Assembly: GCA_947472795.1 (NCBI GenBank)
Contig: CANJBL010000004.1
Span: forward strand, 1-64,000
DNA: 64,000 bases
DNA from: Fidelibacterota bacterium
GTDB taxonomy: Bacteria > Pseudomonadota > Alphaproteobacteria > Rhodospirillales > Rhodospirillaceae
Direction of reading: 5' to 3'
The first letter of the stretch is position 1. The number at the start of each line of letters is the position of its first letter. This document shows positions 48,752 through 59,459 of the stretch, piece by piece. The notes beneath the pieces are model-generated. The model was given only the letters and a program-made list of their open reading frames with translations. It had not been told where the DNA came from and searched no databases. The translations under genes and the position numbers were made by a program.

Positions 48752-49690
48752 TCAGAAAGGCCCTATCGGCGGATCTTCGTCTTCGATAGCCTCAACGTGC
48801 GGGTTGGCAGGGTCCACCCGGCCGTGCGCGACACGGTAATCCCTGAGCGCGGCGGCGACAACAGCGCCGCTTAAAACCGCGATCCACACAAGATAGATCC
48901 ACATGAGAAAAACCGGCACCGCGGCAACGGTGCCGTAGATCGCCTGGTAAGAGGTCATGAACTGGATGTAGAGCACAAAGGTGTAGCGCAACGCCGCTAA
49001 TAAAAGTGCCGCCACCGCTGCGCCCACCAGCGCGTCGCGCACGACGATGCGCCGGTTGGGGATGATGACAAAAATGAAGGCCAGCGTCGCCCAGGTGAAG
49101 ACGCTGGGCATCACATGACCCAGCAAGATGGCCTTCAGCCCGGCAGGTTCACCGCTGACCTCCTGCCCGCCGAAATAGCTCAGCAGCGAAAGGCCGGTTC
49201 CCAAAAGCAAAGGACCGACAGTCAGAGCGGCAGCGAACACCACCAGCCGCTTGCGCAACGGCGGTGGGCGGACGACGTGGAAAATCTCGTTCAGCGCGCC
49301 TTCGATGGTGAACAGAAGCAGGACGGCTGTGCCGAGGGAACCAACGGCCCCGAAGATGGTGAGATCGCTGGCGGAAGCGATGAAAGCGGAGAGCGAGTCC
49401 GTGATCTTGAGGCCGGTATCGGGCATGAGGTGGCGCAGGATGATGTCCTGCAAGGTGACCCGCACCTTGGCGTAAACCGGAAAGGCGGCGAGAGTGGCCA
49501 GAGCCAAGGCCACGGCCGGCACCACGGCCAGAGCCATGGAAAAACTTAAGGCGCCGGCGGCGCGCATGAGTTGCGCCTTGGCCAGGCTATGAAAGACAAA
49601 CCGCAGGAGACCGTGATCGGCCCAGGAGTGTCGCCACACCTCGGAAAGCCAGGGCCTGAGGCGGACACCGGGCAGGCGGCTGGGGAGCAC
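48752..49690 (-). CDS. YihY/UPF0761 family membrane protein
   Basis: About 312 residues with six membrane helices. SMALAVVPAVALALATLAAFPVY, GSLGTAVLLLFTIEGALNEIFHVVRPPPLRKRL and YGTVAAVPVFLMWIYLVWIAVLSGAVVAAAL are typical. The family was once called RNase BN; that activity belongs to another gene, and its present role is unknown. The start is uncertain: no ATG lies before the conserved WLSEVWRHSW; GTG 49690 is used and TTG 49726 is possible. Much longer open frame upstream runs antisense through fabI and is not real. Confidence 0.8.
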   Translation of the reverse strand: MLPSRLPGVRLRPWLSEVWRHSWADHGLLRFVFHSLAKAQLMRAAGALSFSMALAVVPAVALALATLAAFPVYAKVRVTLQDIILRHLMPDTGLKITDSLSAFIASASDLTIFGAVGSLGTAVLLLFTIEGALNEIFHVVRPPPLRKRLVVFAAALTVGPLLLGTGLSLLSYFGGQEVSGEPAGLKAILLGHVMPSVFTWATLAFIFVIIPNRRIVVRDALVGAAVAALLLAALRYTFVLYIQFMTSYQAIYGTVAAVPVFLMWIYLVWIAVLSGAVVAAALRDYRVAHGRVDPANPHVEAIEDEDPPIGPF

Positions 49691-49813
49691 CCACGGCCGG
49701 GCCCACGCTTGCCCCGCCTTGCTCAAAGAATTGTTTCGTGTAGGATGCCGCAAGTACTTGGTTCCCGAAAGATTTTTGGCAGTTTTGGACGTAAAGGCTT
49801 GGACGAAAAAAGC

Positions 49814-50653
49814 ATGGGCGGACAGCAGCTTTTGATGCACGGCAAGAAGGGCCTGATCATGGGCGTCGCCAATGACCGGTCCATCGCCTGGGGCATTGCT
49901 CAGCAGATTAACGTTCATGGCGGCGAGTTGGCCTTCACCTATCAGGGGGAAGCCCTGGAAAAGCGCGTCCGTCCCCTGGCCGAGAGCGTCAATTCCAATA
50001 TCGTGCTGCCCTGTGACGTCAGCGATTCCGGCTCGGTGGAGAAAGTCTTCGCCGACCTTAAAAAGGAATGGGGCACGCTGGACTTCGTGGTGCACGCCAT
50101 CGGCTTCTCGGACAAGGAGCAGCTGCGGGGACGTTACTGCGATACCACGCGCGACAATTTCCTGATGACCATGGACATCTCGTGCTTCTCGTTCACGGAA
50201 GTGTGCAAACACGCCGAGACGCTGATGCCCAATGGCGGCAGCCTGGTGACCCTGTCCTATTACGGCGCCGAGCGCGTAGTGCCGCACTACAACGTGATGG
50301 GCGTGGCCAAGGCAGCGCTGGAAGCCAGCGTGCGCTATCTGGCCACGGACCTGGGCAGTAAAAAGATCCGCGTGAACGCCATCTCCGCCGGCCCCATCAA
50401 GACATTGGCGGCCTCGGGCATTGGCGATTTCCGCTATATCCTGAAATGGAACGAACTCAACGCGCCCATGCACCGCAACGTGACCATCGAGGACGTGGGC
50501 AAATCGGCGCTGTATCTTCTGAGCGACCTGGGCACCGGTGTGACCGGCGAAGTGCATCACGTCGATTGCGGCTACCACGTCGTCGGCATGATGGCGCCGG
50601 AATCCGCGCAACAGATCGCGGACCTGCTTAACGGCGCCAACCTGGCGAAATAG
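49814..50653 (+). CDS. fabI: Enoyl-ACP reductase (NADH)
   Basis: 279 residues. A Rossmann fold with [20 protein letters not shown], the FabI form of the nucleotide motif. Catalytic Tyr and Lys lie in [23 protein letters not shown] (Y-x6-K spacing). [31 protein letters not shown] complete the family. It reduces the enoyl-ACP in each round of fatty-acid elongation. ATG 49814 is used (ATG 49835 also possible). Co-oriented with aroC 20 bp downstream. Confidence 0.93.
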   Translation: MGGQQLLMHGKKGLIMGVANDRSIAWGIAQQINVHGGELAFTYQGEALEKRVRPLAESVNSNIVLPCDVSDSGSVEKVFADLKKEWGTLDFVVHAIGFSDKEQLRGRYCDTTRDNFLMTMDISCFSFTEVCKHAETLMPNGGSLVTLSYYGAERVVPHYNVMGVAKAALEASVRYLATDLGSKKIRVNAISAGPIKTLAASGIGDFRYILKWNELNAPMHRNVTIEDVGKSALYLLSDLGTGVTGEVHHVDCGYHVVGMMAPESAQQIADLLNGANLAK

Positions 50654-50672
50654 ACGTCTCTATAGGGACACG

Positions 50673-51770
50673 ATGTCCAGCAACACCTTCGGCACCCTCT
50701 TCCGCTTCACGACCTTCGGTGAAAGCCATGGCCCGGCCATCGGCTGCGTTGTGGATGGCGTGCCGCCGCTGATCGACCTCAGCGAAGAAGACATTCAGCC
50801 GTGGATGGACAAGCGCAAGCCCGGACAATCGAAGTACACCACGCAACGGCGCGAGCCAGATGCAGTGAAGATTCTGTCGGGCGTGTTCGAGGGCAAGACC
50901 ACGGGCACGCCGATTGGCCTGCTGATTGAGAACGTGGATCAACGCTCCAAAGACTACGGCGATATCGCCGAGAAGTTCCGCCCCGGTCATGCGGATTACA
51001 CCTACTGGAAGAAATACGGCATCCGCGACTATCGCGGCGGCGGGCGCTCCTCGGCGCGCGAAACCGCCATGCGCGTGGCGGCGGGCGCCATTGCGCGCAA
51101 AGTGCTGGCCGACCGCCTGGGCAAGGCCGTGAAAATCCGTGGTGCGCTGACGCAGATCGGCCCGCACGCCATCGACCGCAAACGCTGGGATTGGAAGCAG
51201 GTGGATAAGAACCCCTTCTTCTCGCCCGACGCCAAGGCCGCCGCCCTGTGGGCCGACTACCTGGATGGTGTGCGCAAACAAGGCTCCTCGACGGGCGCCA
51301 TCATCGAAGTCGTGGCGGAGGGCATTCCCGCCGGACTGGGCGCACCCATCTACAGCAAGCTGGATGCGGATATCGCTGCCGCCCTGATGGGCATCAACGC
51401 CGCCAAGGGTGTGGAGATTGGCGACGGTTTTGCCGCCGCCATGCTGTCGGGCGAAGAGAACGCGGACGAGATGAGGGCGGGAACAAAGAAGGGTGCCGTG
51501 AAGTTCCTATCCAACCACGCCGGGGGCATCCTCGGCGGCATCTCCACAGGACAAGACATTGTCGCGCGCGTTGCCATCAAGCCGACCAGCTCGATCCTGG
51601 CGCCGCGCAAGACCATCGACATCCATGGCAACAACACAACCATCAGCACCAAAGGCCGCCACGACCCGTGCGTGGGCATTCGCGGCGTGCCGGTGGCAGA
51701 AGCCATGCTGGCCATCGTGCTGGCCGACCACCTGCTCCGCCATCAGGCGCAATGCGGAGTGGCGCCGTAA
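50673..51770 (+). CDS. aroC: Chorismate synthase
   Basis: 365 residues. It converts EPSP to chorismate with reduced FMN. Signatures: [59 protein letters not shown], and [14 protein letters not shown] near the end. Full family length. It follows fabI by 20 bp and precedes sppA by 40 bp, a likely operon. Confidence 0.95.
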   Translation: MSSNTFGTLFRFTTFGESHGPAIGCVVDGVPPLIDLSEEDIQPWMDKRKPGQSKYTTQRREPDAVKILSGVFEGKTTGTPIGLLIENVDQRSKDYGDIAEKFRPGHADYTYWKKYGIRDYRGGGRSSARETAMRVAAGAIARKVLADRLGKAVKIRGALTQIGPHAIDRKRWDWKQVDKNPFFSPDAKAAALWADYLDGVRKQGSSTGAIIEVVAEGIPAGLGAPIYSKLDADIAAALMGINAAKGVEIGDGFAAAMLSGEENADEMRAGTKKGAVKFLSNHAGGILGGISTGQDIVARVAIKPTSSILAPRKTIDIHGNNTTISTKGRHDPCVGIRGVPVAEAMLAIVLADHLLRHQAQCGVAP

Positions 51771-51809
51771 TCCTCATCCCCTGCCGACTCACCTAGAGAA
51801 GGACGTTCC

Positions 51810-53603
51810 ATGCGTACATTTGGTTTAGTGATCTTGAGCCTGTTCGCAGGGGTAGGTCTGATCGTGGTGGCGCTGTTCGTGGGTGGGGCCTACCTCGCCG
51901 TCAACTTCGCTGACGGCAAGAAATCCAACGCTGACGTCTCCGCACCCAGCAAGATCGTGCTGGAGGTTGATTTAGATAAGGGCCTGGTGGAAGGCAAAGG
52001 CGGACCGCGCCTTGAGGGCTTCAACATCCACAGCGCGACCACGCTGCAGGACGCCGTGCTCGCCATCCGCAAGGCCAAGGACGACAGGCGCGTGGTGGCC
52101 TTGAAGGCCAACCTGAGCAACCCGAGCCTGGGCCTCGCGCAAAGCCAGGAGCTGCGCGGCGCGGTGGCCGAGTTCAAAGCGGCGGGCAAACCGGCGTTCA
52201 TTTTCTCCGAGACCATTGGCGAAGGCGAAGGCGCGTTGCCAACGTATTATCTCGCGGCGGGTTTCGGCGACATCTGGGTGCAACCCAGTGCAACGGTAGG
52301 CATCGCCGGCATTGGAACCGAAGCATTTTTCCTGAAAGATTTCCTGGCCAAGCTCGGCGTGAAGGCGAACTTCGTGGCGCGCGGCGAATACAAGAGCGCG
52401 CCGGAGATGCTGACCAACACGCAAATGTCGCCCGCCAACCGCGAAGAGACGCAAGCGCTGCTGGGCGGTTGGTTCGGGCAGATGGTGGACGGCATCGCCG
52501 CCGACCGGAAGATCACCACCGATCAGGTGAAGGCCATCATCGACCAGGGTCCGCAGATGGCCAAGGAAGCGCAAGAGAAAGGCCTCATCGATCACCTGGG
52601 CTACCGCGACCAGTTCGAAGCGGCCATGAAGAAGCAGTTCACTGACGCAAAGAATGTGACACTCGCACGCTACGCCCACATGCCGGTACCAGGCGTGGGC
52701 ACTGCCAGCAAGCGCATCGCCGTGATCCACGCCATTGGTGAGATCGACCGTGGCGGCGGCGATGATTCACCCTTCTCCTCCGCAGATGGCATCCACGCCG
52801 ACAGGATGGTGAAGGCCATCCGCAAGGCTGCCGACGACAAGAAGATCGACGCCATTCTTCTGCGCGTTGACAGCCCTGGCGGATCGTATGTGGCCTCCGA
52901 CACCATCTGGCGCGAAGTGGTGCGCGCGAAGGAATTGGGCAAGCCGGTCATCGTGAGCATGGGGAACACGGCGGCCTCGGGCGGCTATTTCATCGCCATG
53001 CCGGCCGACCGCATATTTGCTTCGCCCGCGACGGTGACGGGCTCCATCGGTGTGTTCACCGGCAAGATGGTGGTGGCCGACACGCTGGCCAAGCTCAACA
53101 TCAACAAGGAGCGCATCACGTTCGGTGAGTCGACGGGAATGTTCAGCGCGACATCTGAGTTCTCGCCGAAGGATTTAGAGCGCATCAACCACATGCTGGA
53201 TGTGACTTACGCCGACTTCACCGGCAAGGCGGCGCAGGGGCGCGGTAAGTCGGTGGAAGAGATCCAGAAGGTCGCGCGCGGGCGCGTGTGGACGGGCGCG
53301 GATGCGATTGGCGCAGGGCTGGTGGATGAGTTGGGCGGCTTCCTGCAGGCGCTGGACTACACCAAGACCAAGATTGGCCTGAAGGCGACGGACCGCGTGA
53401 GCCTGGTGGAGTTCTCCGACAGCAAAGAAGGCTGGTGGGATTTCTTCAAATACTTCGACGACAGCGACGTGCCCAACGACGTGGAAGGTTTCTTCCGCGC
53501 CATGGTGTGGTTCGGCAATGTGATCAAGCCGGTGATGGCGGAGATGAACGCCGCCAACGACAACGCACCGCAGCTCTACTGGGAGCCGGTGAAGGCGAAG
53601 TAA
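51810..53603 (+). CDS. sppA: Signal peptide peptidase SppA (67K type)
   Basis: 597 residues. One N-terminal membrane anchor (LVILSLFAGVGLIVVALFVGGAYLAV) and two tandem protease-like domains, the long E. coli type. The general base Lys lies in FVARGEYKSAPEMLT of the first half (about residue 195); the nucleophile Ser lies in MGNTAASGGYFIAMPAD of the second (about 392). It degrades signal peptides left in the membrane. AAGGAC precedes the ATG. The C-terminal tail MAEMNAANDNAPQLYWEPVKAK is not part of the family core. Confidence 0.92.
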   Translation: MRTFGLVILSLFAGVGLIVVALFVGGAYLAVNFADGKKSNADVSAPSKIVLEVDLDKGLVEGKGGPRLEGFNIHSATTLQDAVLAIRKAKDDRRVVALKANLSNPSLGLAQSQELRGAVAEFKAAGKPAFIFSETIGEGEGALPTYYLAAGFGDIWVQPSATVGIAGIGTEAFFLKDFLAKLGVKANFVARGEYKSAPEMLTNTQMSPANREETQALLGGWFGQMVDGIAADRKITTDQVKAIIDQGPQMAKEAQEKGLIDHLGYRDQFEAAMKKQFTDAKNVTLARYAHMPVPGVGTASKRIAVIHAIGEIDRGGGDDSPFSSADGIHADRMVKAIRKAADDKKIDAILLRVDSPGGSYVASDTIWREVVRAKELGKPVIVSMGNTAASGGYFIAMPADRIFASPATVTGSIGVFTGKMVVADTLAKLNINKERITFGESTGMFSATSEFSPKDLERINHMLDVTYADFTGKAAQGRGKSVEEIQKVARGRVWTGADAIGAGLVDELGGFLQALDYTKTKIGLKATDRVSLVEFSDSKEGWWDFFKYFDDSDVPNDVEGFFRAMVWFGNVIKPVMAEMNAANDNAPQLYWEPVKAK

Positions 53604-53637
53604 GACGAAGGCGGACCGCTCTAGAAATCACGCATCA

Positions 53638-54426
53638 GTGTCTGCGCTATATGATCAAATTGGGCGGCAATATCGTGCCACACGCGCAGCCGACCCGCGC
53701 ATTGTTCAGCACCTTGTAGATTTTCTATCGCTGACTCCCGGCGCGACACTCTGCGATGTTGGCGCCGGCTCCGGCAACTACACAAACGCGCTCGCAGCAT
53801 GTGGATACAAAGTGTTTGCTGTCGAGCCTGCAGAAGTCATGCGGCGTCAGGCTGCCGCATGCGATGGCGTGAGTTGGTTGGATGGAATTGCCGAGAAATT
53901 ACCCCTGCCCGATCACTGTGCCGACGGTGTCGTGTGCACACTTGCCGCCCATCACTTTAAGAGCTTGTCATACGCCGCCGCGGAAATGAACCGCGTCTGC
54001 CCGAAAGGTCCGCTTGTGTTTTTCACGCTGGACCCGCGTGTGGGAGACGATCCATGGTTCGCGAATTACTTCCCCGAGATACGTGAGAAAGACTATTTTC
54101 TCTTCCCGCCACTCAGCGCGTTCGCGGAGATAGTTGGTAGCGTGACCGGCCGCTCTGCAGAAATCTATGAATTCGTCCTACCCGCTGACCTTACAGATCG
54201 TTTCATGTATGCGCCTTGGAATAGGCCGGATGTGTATCTTGACCCAATTTTTAGGGCGAATACCTCGGGCTTTGCGGGGGCCGAGCCTTCCGTCGTTGAG
54301 CGCGGGTTAGTGGCGCTGCGCAAAGACCTTGAAACGGGTGTATGGGATGAACGAAATGGACACCTGCGAAGCCGCAGCACCTTCGACGCAGGGTTCCGTT
54401 TTGTGGCATTCCGTGGAAATCACTAG
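53638..54426 (+). CDS. Class I SAM-dependent methyltransferase
   Basis: 262 residues from GTG. The start SALYDQIGRQYRATRAADPRI and motif I CDVGAGSGNYTNALA, then VEPAEVM, and DGVVCTLAAHHF identify a UbiE/Tam-like small-molecule methyltransferase. The substrate is unknown. Its base composition is less GC-rich than the neighbours, and it stands alone between sppA and the AATTCGT repeats, so recent acquisition is possible. No clear ribosome-binding site supports the GTG. Confidence 0.75.
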   Translation: MSALYDQIGRQYRATRAADPRIVQHLVDFLSLTPGATLCDVGAGSGNYTNALAACGYKVFAVEPAEVMRRQAAACDGVSWLDGIAEKLPLPDHCADGVVCTLAAHHFKSLSYAAAEMNRVCPKGPLVFFTLDPRVGDDPWFANYFPEIREKDYFLFPPLSAFAEIVGSVTGRSAEIYEFVLPADLTDRFMYAPWNRPDVYLDPIFRANTSGFAGAEPSVVERGLVALRKDLETGVWDERNGHLRSRSTFDAGFRFVAFRGNH

Positions 54427-54465
54427 GTTTGGCATCGTCGGCTCTGGCATGTTGAGAGCGACATG

Positions 54466-54530
54466 AATTCGTCCCTGGTACGAATTAAAATCACGCATGC
54501 GAGAGAATTAATTCGTCCCTGGCACGAATT
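54466..54530. repeat. Two copies of an AATTCGT/ACGAATT hairpin repeat
   Basis: Copy 1 (54466-54486) and copy 2 (54510-54530) each have AATTCGT and ACGAATT arms around CCCTGG(T/C), both followed by AAAATCA, at a 44-bp period. They lie between the methyltransferase and the end of tlyA. Confidence 0.85.
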
Positions 54531-54545
54531 AAAATCAGGCGGGGT

Positions 54546-55289
<744 letters not shown>

Positions 55290-55295
55290 TGGGGA

Positions 55296-57227
55296 TTAAG
55301 CGCGCGCGGAGGCCGTCGCGACACCGAGCGCCTGAAGCGCCGTGGCGACGATATTGGACGCCGTGAGGCCGGCGGCCTGAAGCTGGTCCTCGGGCTTCAT
55401 GTGCTCGTAGAAAATATCCGGCATGGTGATGGTGCGGATTTTCAAACCCTTGTCGAGCAAGCCGGCGGAGGCCAGATGCGTGAGCACCGCGGCGCCGAAG
55501 CCGCCGGAGGAACCCTCTTCCACCGTCACCAGCACGTCGTGCTGTTCGGCGAGACGCTTGAGGAGATCGGCATCCAGAGGCTTGGCAAAACGTGCGTCGG
55601 CCACGGTCGTTGAAAGCCCGCGCGCACCAAGGTCGTCGGCGGCTTTCAGGCATTCGGCGAGGCGCGTGCCCAAGCTGAGCAGCGCGATCTTGCTGCCTTC
55701 GCGGACGATGCGGCCCTTGCCGATGGGAAGCGGTGTACCGCGTGCCGGCAGTTCCACGCCGACACCCTCACCGCGCGGATAGCGCACGGCGCTGGGGCCG
55801 GAATCGTGAGCGGCGCAGGTGGCCACCATGTGCATCAGCTCGGCCTCGTCGGCGGCGGCCATGACGACAAAGTTCGGCAGGCAGCAAAGGTAGGCGAGAT
55901 CGAAGGAGCCAGCATGTGTCGCGCCGTCCGCGCCCACAAAGCCCGCGCGGTCGAGCGCAAAGCGCACGGGCAGGTTTTGCACAGCGACGTCATGCACGAC
56001 CTGATCGTAGGCGCGCTGAAGGAAAGTGGAATAGATGGCGCAGAAAGGTTTGTAACCTTCAGTGGCGAGGCCGGCGGCGAAAGTGACCGCGTGCTGCTCG
56101 GCGATGCCGACATCGAAACAGCGATCGGGGAATTTTTCGCCAAACTTATCGAGGCCAGTACCACTGGGCATAGCAGCGGTGATGGCCACCACTTTGTCGT
56201 CGGCGGCAGCTTCGGCGATGAGCGCCTTGGCGAAGACGCCGGTATAGGACGGCGCTTTGGCCGTGGCTTTGGCTTGCGTGCCCGAGACCACATCGAACTT
56301 AGTGACGCCGTGATATTTATCGGCGGACGCTTCGGCGGGCGCGTAGCCCCTGCCCTTTTGCGTCACCACGTGGATCAGGAACGGACCTTTTGCTTCGCTG
56401 TCGCGCACGTTGCGCAGCACGGGCACGAGGTGATCGATGCGGTGGCCATCGATGGGGCCGACGTAATAGAGGCCGAGTTCTTCGAACAAGGTGCCGCCCG
56501 TGACCATGCCGCGCGTATATTCTTCGGCGCGCTTGGCGGCGACTTCCAGTGGTTTCGGGAAGTGGGCGGCGATCTGCTTCAGGGCCTGGCGGATGCTCAT
56601 GTACGATTTGGACGACAAGAGGCGCGAGAGGTACGCGCTCATAGCACCGACGGGCGGCGCGATGGACATGTCATTGTCGTTGAGGATGACGATGAGCTTG
56701 CTCTTGAGCGCGCCCGCGTTGTTCATGGCTTCGTAGGCCATGCCGGCACTCATGCTGCCGTCGCCGATGACGGCAATGACGTGATTATCGCGGCCCGCGA
56801 AGTCGCGCGCCACCGCCATGCCGAGACCGGCGGAGATGGATGTTGAGCTGTGGCCCGCGCCGAAAGGATCGTATTCGCTTTCGGTGCGCAGCGTGAAACC
56901 GGAGAGACCATCTTTCTGACGGATGGTCGACATGCGGTCGCGCCGGCCCGTGAGAATTTTGTGCGGGTAACATTGATGGCCCACGTCCCAGATCAGACGG
57001 TCAGCGGGGGTTTCAAAAACATGGTGGAGGGCGACGGTGAGTTCGACAACACCGAGCCCTGCGCCCAAATGGCCGCCCGTGCGCGAAACACTGTGGATGG
57101 TTTCAGCACGCAGCTCGCCCGAAAGCTGTGTGAGCTGTTCGAGACTGAGATTGCGCAAATCCGCAGGTTTGGAGACCCGGTCCAAGAGCGGGGTTTGCGG
57201 CGGCGCGTTGTTATCCGAGGAGGTCAA
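55296..57227 (-). CDS. dxs: 1-deoxy-D-xylulose-5-phosphate synthase
   Basis: 643 residues. It makes DXP from pyruvate and glyceraldehyde-3-phosphate with thiamine diphosphate, the first step of the MEP isoprenoid pathway. Visible: [33 protein letters not shown], the ThDP motif [36 protein letters not shown] and [15 protein letters not shown]. The first in-frame start is TTG 57227, and no ATG comes before the conserved TPLLDRV. 42 bp after ispA, same operon. Confidence 0.95.
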   Translation of the reverse strand: MTSSDNNAPPQTPLLDRVSKPADLRNLSLEQLTQLSGELRAETIHSVSRTGGHLGAGLGVVELTVALHHVFETPADRLIWDVGHQCYPHKILTGRRDRMSTIRQKDGLSGFTLRTESEYDPFGAGHSSTSISAGLGMAVARDFAGRDNHVIAVIGDGSMSAGMAYEAMNNAGALKSKLIVILNDNDMSIAPPVGAMSAYLSRLLSSKSYMSIRQALKQIAAHFPKPLEVAAKRAEEYTRGMVTGGTLFEELGLYYVGPIDGHRIDHLVPVLRNVRDSEAKGPFLIHVVTQKGRGYAPAEASADKYHGVTKFDVVSGTQAKATAKAPSYTGVFAKALIAEAAADDKVVAITAAMPSGTGLDKFGEKFPDRCFDVGIAEQHAVTFAAGLATEGYKPFCAIYSTFLQRAYDQVVHDVAVQNLPVRFALDRAGFVGADGATHAGSFDLAYLCCLPNFVVMAAADEAELMHMVATCAAHDSGPSAVRYPRGEGVGVELPARGTPLPIGKGRIVREGSKIALLSLGTRLAECLKAADDLGARGLSTTVADARFAKPLDADLLKRLAEQHDVLVTVEEGSSGGFGAAVLTHLASAGLLDKGLKIRTITMPDIFYEHMKPEDQLQAAGLTASNIVATALQALGVATASARA

Positions 57228-57269
57228 AGGGCACCAAAGGTCAAAGCGAGACGATTATTAACAATTGTA

Positions 57270-58184
57270 TCAGTTACGGCGGGTGACGGCGAACATTGCC
57301 GCCTGCTGCAGAAGCTGAGCCTTTTTCCCAAAGGATGCCAAATGGTTACCAGCCTGGAGCGCGAGGGTATTGGCGAGATTCTTAGCGCCTTCCAGGCCCA
57401 GACGGGAGACAAATGTATCTTTCCCCGCGGCGGCATCCTTGCCGGTGGCCTTGCCGGTTTCGGCGGCGGTTGATTCCACATCGAGCACGTCATCGGCGAT
57501 CTGGAAGGCGAGGCCCATGTCCATGCCGTACTGGCCGAGCTGTTCCACCACAAAGGGTGACGCAGCCCCGAGGATGGCGCCCATGCGGCAGCCGACGGCG
57601 ATGAGGCATCCGGTCTTCAGGTTCTGCAGGCGCTTCAAACCCGCTTCGTCGAGGTTGAGCGTGGCGGCAGCGAGATCGATCATCTGGCCGCCCACCATGC
57701 CGGCGGCACCTGAGGCGCGCGCGAGTTCGGCCACAAGGCTCGCGCGCACAGCGCCATCGGGATGCGTGGCGGGATCGGCGAGTACGGCGAAGGCTTCGGT
57801 GAGCAAGGCATCGCCCGCGAGGATAGCGGTGGCTTCGTCGTACTTGCGGTGAACGGTGGGACGGCCACGGCGCAGATCGTCGTCGTCCATGGCGGGAAGA
57901 TCATCGTGCACCAGTGAGTAGCAATGCACCATTTCGATGGCGCAGGCGGCGCGCAGCGACCGCGCACGCGGCACATCGAAGAGATCACCGGCCGCACAGG
58001 CGAGGAATGGGCGCAGACGTTTGCCGCCATCGAGGGCAGCGTAGCGCATGGCATCGACCACGCGGCCTTCGGGGCCAGCCACCGGCGGCAGCAGGCGATC
58101 AAGCTCGGCGTTGGTGGCTTCGGCGATGGCGGTCAGTTCGGATTTGAAGAGACTGAGGTCGCTCGCAGAGACAGCGTTATTCAC
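57270..58184 (-). CDS. ispA: Polyprenyl (farnesyl) diphosphate synthase
   Basis: 304 residues from GTG. First Asp-rich motif HDDLPAMDDDDLRRGRPT and second FQIADDVLD bind the magnesium-diphosphate. The residues before the first motif (MVHCYSLVHDDLP) are those of short-chain FPP synthases. It builds farnesyl diphosphate for quinones, undecaprenol and heme O. It starts 2 bp after the xseB stop. Confidence 0.93.
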   Translation of the reverse strand: MNNAVSASDLSLFKSELTAIAEATNAELDRLLPPVAGPEGRVVDAMRYAALDGGKRLRPFLACAAGDLFDVPRARSLRAACAIEMVHCYSLVHDDLPAMDDDDLRRGRPTVHRKYDEATAILAGDALLTEAFAVLADPATHPDGAVRASLVAELARASGAAGMVGGQMIDLAAATLNLDEAGLKRLQNLKTGCLIAVGCRMGAILGAASPFVVEQLGQYGMDMGLAFQIADDVLDVESTAAETGKATGKDAAAGKDTFVSRLGLEGAKNLANTLALQAGNHLASFGKKAQLLQQAAMFAVTRRN

Positions 58185-58186
58185 GA

Positions 58187-58432
58187 TCAGGTCTCACGGT
58201 CCATGGGCTCCACGCCCAGAGACTTGCCGGCGCCAGTGATCTTCTCGACCTTGGCGCGGGCATCGGCGAGCTTGGCTTCGCAGTGACGCTTCAGGGCAGC
58301 GCCGCGCTCGTAAGCTTTCACGGCGTCATCGAGCTTCACCTGTCCGCTTTCCAGGTCGCGCACGATGCGCTCGAGTTCCTTCATGGCCTCTTCGAAGCCG
58401 AGGGCGGCGATATCGTCGGGAGTCTTAGCCAT
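58187..58432 (-). CDS. xseB: Exodeoxyribonuclease VII small subunit
   Basis: 81 residues: FEEAMKELERIVRDLESGQVKLDDAVKAYERGAALKRHCEAKL (the helical hairpin of XseB, key pattern ELExIVxxLExGxxxLxxxxxxYExG). It binds the large subunit XseA, which is not in this window. Start and stop are fused by one base with the deacetylase gene (TGATG), typical of coupled translation. Confidence 0.92.
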   Translation of the reverse strand: MAKTPDDIAALGFEEAMKELERIVRDLESGQVKLDDAVKAYERGAALKRHCEAKLADARAKVEKITGAGKSLGVEPMDRET

Positions 58433-59361
58433 CAGTGATCCTTCAAGGTCTCGACATGGGCGGTCACACAGTCCGCCAGTGCGCCTAAGTTGTAGCCGCC
58501 TTCGAGCACGGACACCACCCGTCCGCCGCAGAGGGTGCGGGCCGCATCCATGATGCCCGCCGTTGCCCAGGCAAAGTCGGTTTCGGTGAGCCGCAATTGC
58601 CCCAGGGGATCGTCGCGGTGGGCGTCGAAGCCGGCTGATATGACGATAAAGTCCGGCTTGAACACGGCTAGCGCCGGAAGGATTTCATCGCTGACGCCAG
58701 CGCGGAATACCTCACCGCGATCCCCGGCGGCAAGGGGCACATTGACCACATTGCGGTGAGCTCCCCGCTCCGCCCGCGACCCGGTGCCGGGGTAGAACGG
58801 GAACTGGTGGGTGGAGGCATAGAAGGCGTCGGCATCGTGCCAGAACATCTCCTGCGTGCCGTTGCCGTGGTGGACGTCGAAGTCGATGACCGCCACGCGT
58901 TTATGGCCGTGGACCGCGCGGGCGTGGAATGCGCCGACGGCGGCGTTATTGACGAGGCAGAAGCCCATGGGCCGGCGGGACTCGGCATGATGGCCGGGCG
59001 GGCGCACGGCACAGAAAGCGTTATCCACTTCCTTGCCCGCCACCGCATCGACCGCGCGCACGATGGCGCCGGCGGCGCGCAGCATGGCTTCAGCGGAGCC
59101 CGGAGACACAATGGTGTCGGCATCGAGATAGCCGAAGCCTTCCGTCGGCATGGCCGCGAGGACGTCCTCGACGTAGGTGCCGGGATGGGCGCGCGCAATT
59201 TGTTCAGCCGTGGCCTTGGGCGCCTCCTCACGGCGGAGACCGGACAACGCGCTCTGGTCGAGCGCTTTCATGATGCTGCGCAGACGCCCGGGACTTTCGG
59301 GATGATGGGGGCCTGTGTCGTGAGCCAGGAAGCTCTCATGGGTGAGGACGAGTGTGGACAT
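58432..59361 (-). CDS. Histone deacetylase-family (acetoin utilisation-like) amidohydrolase
   Basis: 309 residues. Zinc-hydrolase motifs: RPPGHHAESRRPMGFCLVNNAAVGA (catalytic His pair), VIDFDVHHGNGTQEMFW (zinc-binding Asp and His) and SAGFDAHRDDPLG (third zinc ligand), with VLEGGYNL. The family deacetylates proteins, polyamines or other acetyl-amides; the substrate is unknown. ATG 59361 is used. First gene of the operon running through xseB, ispA, dxs and tlyA. Confidence 0.9.
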   Translation of the reverse strand: MSTLVLTHESFLAHDTGPHHPESPGRLRSIMKALDQSALSGLRREEAPKATAEQIARAHPGTYVEDVLAAMPTEGFGYLDADTIVSPGSAEAMLRAAGAIVRAVDAVAGKEVDNAFCAVRPPGHHAESRRPMGFCLVNNAAVGAFHARAVHGHKRVAVIDFDVHHGNGTQEMFWHDADAFYASTHQFPFYPGTGSRAERGAHRNVVNVPLAAGDRGEVFRAGVSDEILPALAVFKPDFIVISAGFDAHRDDPLGQLRLTETDFAWATAGIMDAARTLCGGRVVSVLEGGYNLGALADCVTAHVETLKDH

Positions 59362-59459
59362 GCGATGCGCCGAAAAATGGTTCACATTTCTATCATGGGC
59401 AGGACGCTTGCTTAAGGGCATGCTTGAGAGAATAAGCAGGGGAAATCAGGGAACCTGAT

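Noticed and set aside
48752-50611. A 619-residue YihY protein
   Set aside because: The N-terminal half is antisense to fabI and has no homology pattern; only the part after about 49690 is conserved.
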